Assembly (NCBI GenBank): GCA_015657605.1
Contig: JACDQO010000519.1
Coordinates: forward strand, 1-7,485
DNA length: 7,485 nucleotides
Reading direction: 5' to 3'
DNA from: Limnohabitans sp.
GTDB taxonomy: Bacteria; Pseudomonadota; Gammaproteobacteria; Burkholderiales; Burkholderiaceae_C
Shown: positions 6,224 to 7,485 of the stretch, in pieces
Layout of the letters: each line of letters begins with the position of its first letter
How positions within the stretch are numbered: the stretch's first letter is position 1
Translations under genes and position numbers: made by a program
Notes under the pieces: generated by a model
Told to the model about the DNA's origin: nothing
The model's input: the letters and a program-made list of their open reading frames with translations, nothing else
Database searches by the model: none

Positions 6224-7485
6224 ATGACCGACAAAACCCAGAACCCCGACACCCGCATCAACATGATGGACACGCCGTTTCCCATGCGCGGCGACCTGCC
6301 CAAGCGTGAGCCGGGCTGGGTGAACGACTGGAACGACGGTGGTTTGTACAAAAAGCTGCGTGCTGCCCGCCAAGGGGCTCCGCTGTTCGTGCTGCACGAC
6401 GGCCCGCCTTATGCCAACGGCAAACTGCACATCGGCCACGCGCTCAACAAAGTGCTCAAAGACATGATCGTCAAGTCCAAGCAATTGGCGGGCTTTGATG
6501 CGCAATACATCCCCGGCTGGACTGCCACGGCCTGCCGATCGAAAACGCGATTGAAAACTGGCATGGCCGCAAGCTCAGGCCGTGACGACATGCAGGCCAA
6601 GAGCCGCGCTTTTGCCACCGAGCAAATCGGTCAACAGCGCGAAGACTTCAAGCGCCTGGGCGTGCTGGGCGACTGGGAGCGGCCCTACCGCACCATGGAC
6701 CCGGCCAATGAAGCCGGCGAAATCCGCGCCTTCAAACGCGTGATCGAGCGCGGCTTTGTCTACCGCGGCCTCAAGCCCGTTTACTGGTGCTTTGACTGCG
6801 GCTCGTCCTTGGCCGAGTTCGAGATCGAATACCAAGACAAGCAAAGCGAGACACTGGACGTGGCCTTTGAAACCGATGATGCGGCCAAATTGGCTGCAGC
6901 CTTTGGCCTCACGTCCCTGCCTGCTGGGCAAAGCGGCTTTGCTGTGATCTGGACCACCACCGCCTGGACCATCCCCGCCAACCAAGCCCTGAACGCCCAC
7001 CCCGAGCTGACCTATGCGCTGGTGCAAACCGATAAAGGCTGCCTGGTGCTGGCCGAGTCGCTGGTGGACAAATGTCTGGAGCGCTTTGGCCTGCAAGACG
7101 GCACCGTGCTGGCCACGGCCAAAGGCACAGCCTTGGGCGGTCTGAACTTCCGCCACCCGCTGCACGACGTGGATGCAGGCTACAAGCGCCTGTCACCCGT
7201 TTACTTGGCCGAGTACGTCAGCGACAGCGACGGCACGGGCCTGGTTCACTCCTCGCCCGCTTACGGCGTCGACGACTTCAACTCCTGCATCGCCAACGGC
7301 CTGAAGTACGACGACATCCTGAACCCGGTGCAAGGCAACGGCACCTATGCCGAAGACTTCCCGCTGTTTGGCGGACTGCTCATCTGGAAAGCCATTCCGG
7401 TGGTGCTGGACGCACTGCGGGGCGCGGGACGCTTGCTGTCCACCGTGACCATCACCCACAGCTACCCGCACTGCTGGCGCCACAA
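6224..7485 (+). CDS. ileS: Isoleucyl-tRNA synthetase, N-terminal 420 codons (partial)
   Basis: IleRS charges tRNA-Ile with isoleucine and edits valine. The gene runs off the window; the full protein is about 940 residues in this family. Visible are the [10 protein letters not shown] beginning (16-25), the ATP-binding HIGH motif (69-72), and the editing domain with [14 protein letters not shown] (243-256) and [16 protein letters not shown] ending at 352, where Asp351 matches the editing aspartate (Asp342) of E. coli. [11 protein letters not shown] closes the visible part. Residues 100-119 are out of frame: the conserved [10 protein letters not shown] block is replaced by unrelated sequence, and the true reading returns near 6580 (see findings). 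The ATG at 6224 gives an N-terminus of normal length, but no Shine-Dalgarno sequence is evident. It lies 132 nt after ribF and may be co-transcribed with it. Confidence 0.95.
   Translation, partial: MTDKTQNPDTRINMMDTPFPMRGDLPKREPGWVNDWNDGGLYKKLRAARQGAPLFVLHDGPPYANGKLHIGHALNKVLKDMIVKSKQLAGFDAQYIPGWTATACRSKTRLKTGMAASSGRDDMQAKSRAFATEQIGQQREDFKRLGVLGDWERPYRTMDPANEAGEIRAFKRVIERGFVYRGLKPVYWCFDCGSSLAEFEIEYQDKQSETLDVAFETDDAAKLAAAFGLTSLPAGQSGFAVIWTTTAWTIPANQALNAHPELTYALVQTDKGCLVLAESLVDKCLERFGLQDGTVLATAKGTALGGLNFRHPLHDVDAGYKRLSPVYLAEYVSDSDGTGLVHSSPAYGVDDFNSCIANGLKYDDILNPVQGNGTYAEDFPLFGGLLIWKAIPVVLDALRGAGRLLSTVTITHSYPHCWRH

Overview
The window is GC-rich and densely coding. It reads as a chromosomal segment of a betaproteobacterium, most likely Burkholderiales of the Comamonadaceae type (Limnohabitans/Rhodoferax/Acidovorax-like). 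That placement rests on recalled resemblance of the RibF, IleRS, HNH protein and paired acyl-CoA dehydrogenases to that group, not on a search. No tRNA, rRNA, CRISPR array, insertion sequence or phage gene is visible.

Layout. (1) 50-637, minus: purN, the formyl-transfer step of purine synthesis. (2) 791-3098, plus: two adjacent acyl-CoA dehydrogenase genes, 10 nt apart. Their active-site and FAD-binding motifs are complementary, so they look like two subunits of one heteromeric enzyme of the PimC/PimD (pimeloyl-CoA dehydrogenase) type. (3) 3099-3265: a long imperfect hairpin, then a strong intrinsic terminator shared with the convergent gene. (4) 3265-4180, minus: a small exported ATP-dependent DNA ligase (LigE-like), broken by two apparent 1-nt deletions. 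(5) 4314-4871, minus: a zinc-ribbon HNH endonuclease, best started at an internal GTG with a good ribosome binding site. (6) 5054-6091, plus: ribF (FMN/FAD synthesis). (7) 6224-7485, plus: the first 420 codons of ileS, running off the window edge. The ribF-ileS order is the common proteobacterial one.

How the genes relate. RibF makes the FAD that the dehydrogenases need, but this is general metabolism, not evidence of a shared pathway. The ligase and the HNH nuclease are same-strand neighbours and could be co-transcribed. The 132-nt ribF-ileS gap holds two inverted copies of a TTCGACA(A/G)GCTCAG repeat.

Most notable observations. First, the two dehydrogenases share a split active site. Second, ileS carries a locally out-of-frame stretch of 20 codons, bounded by compensating single-base indels at G runs, which destroys the [10 protein letters not shown] block while the frame stays open. 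Because ileS is essential, this points to sequence error, and so casts doubt on whether the ligase is a true pseudogene. I did not find a convincing novel multi-gene system.
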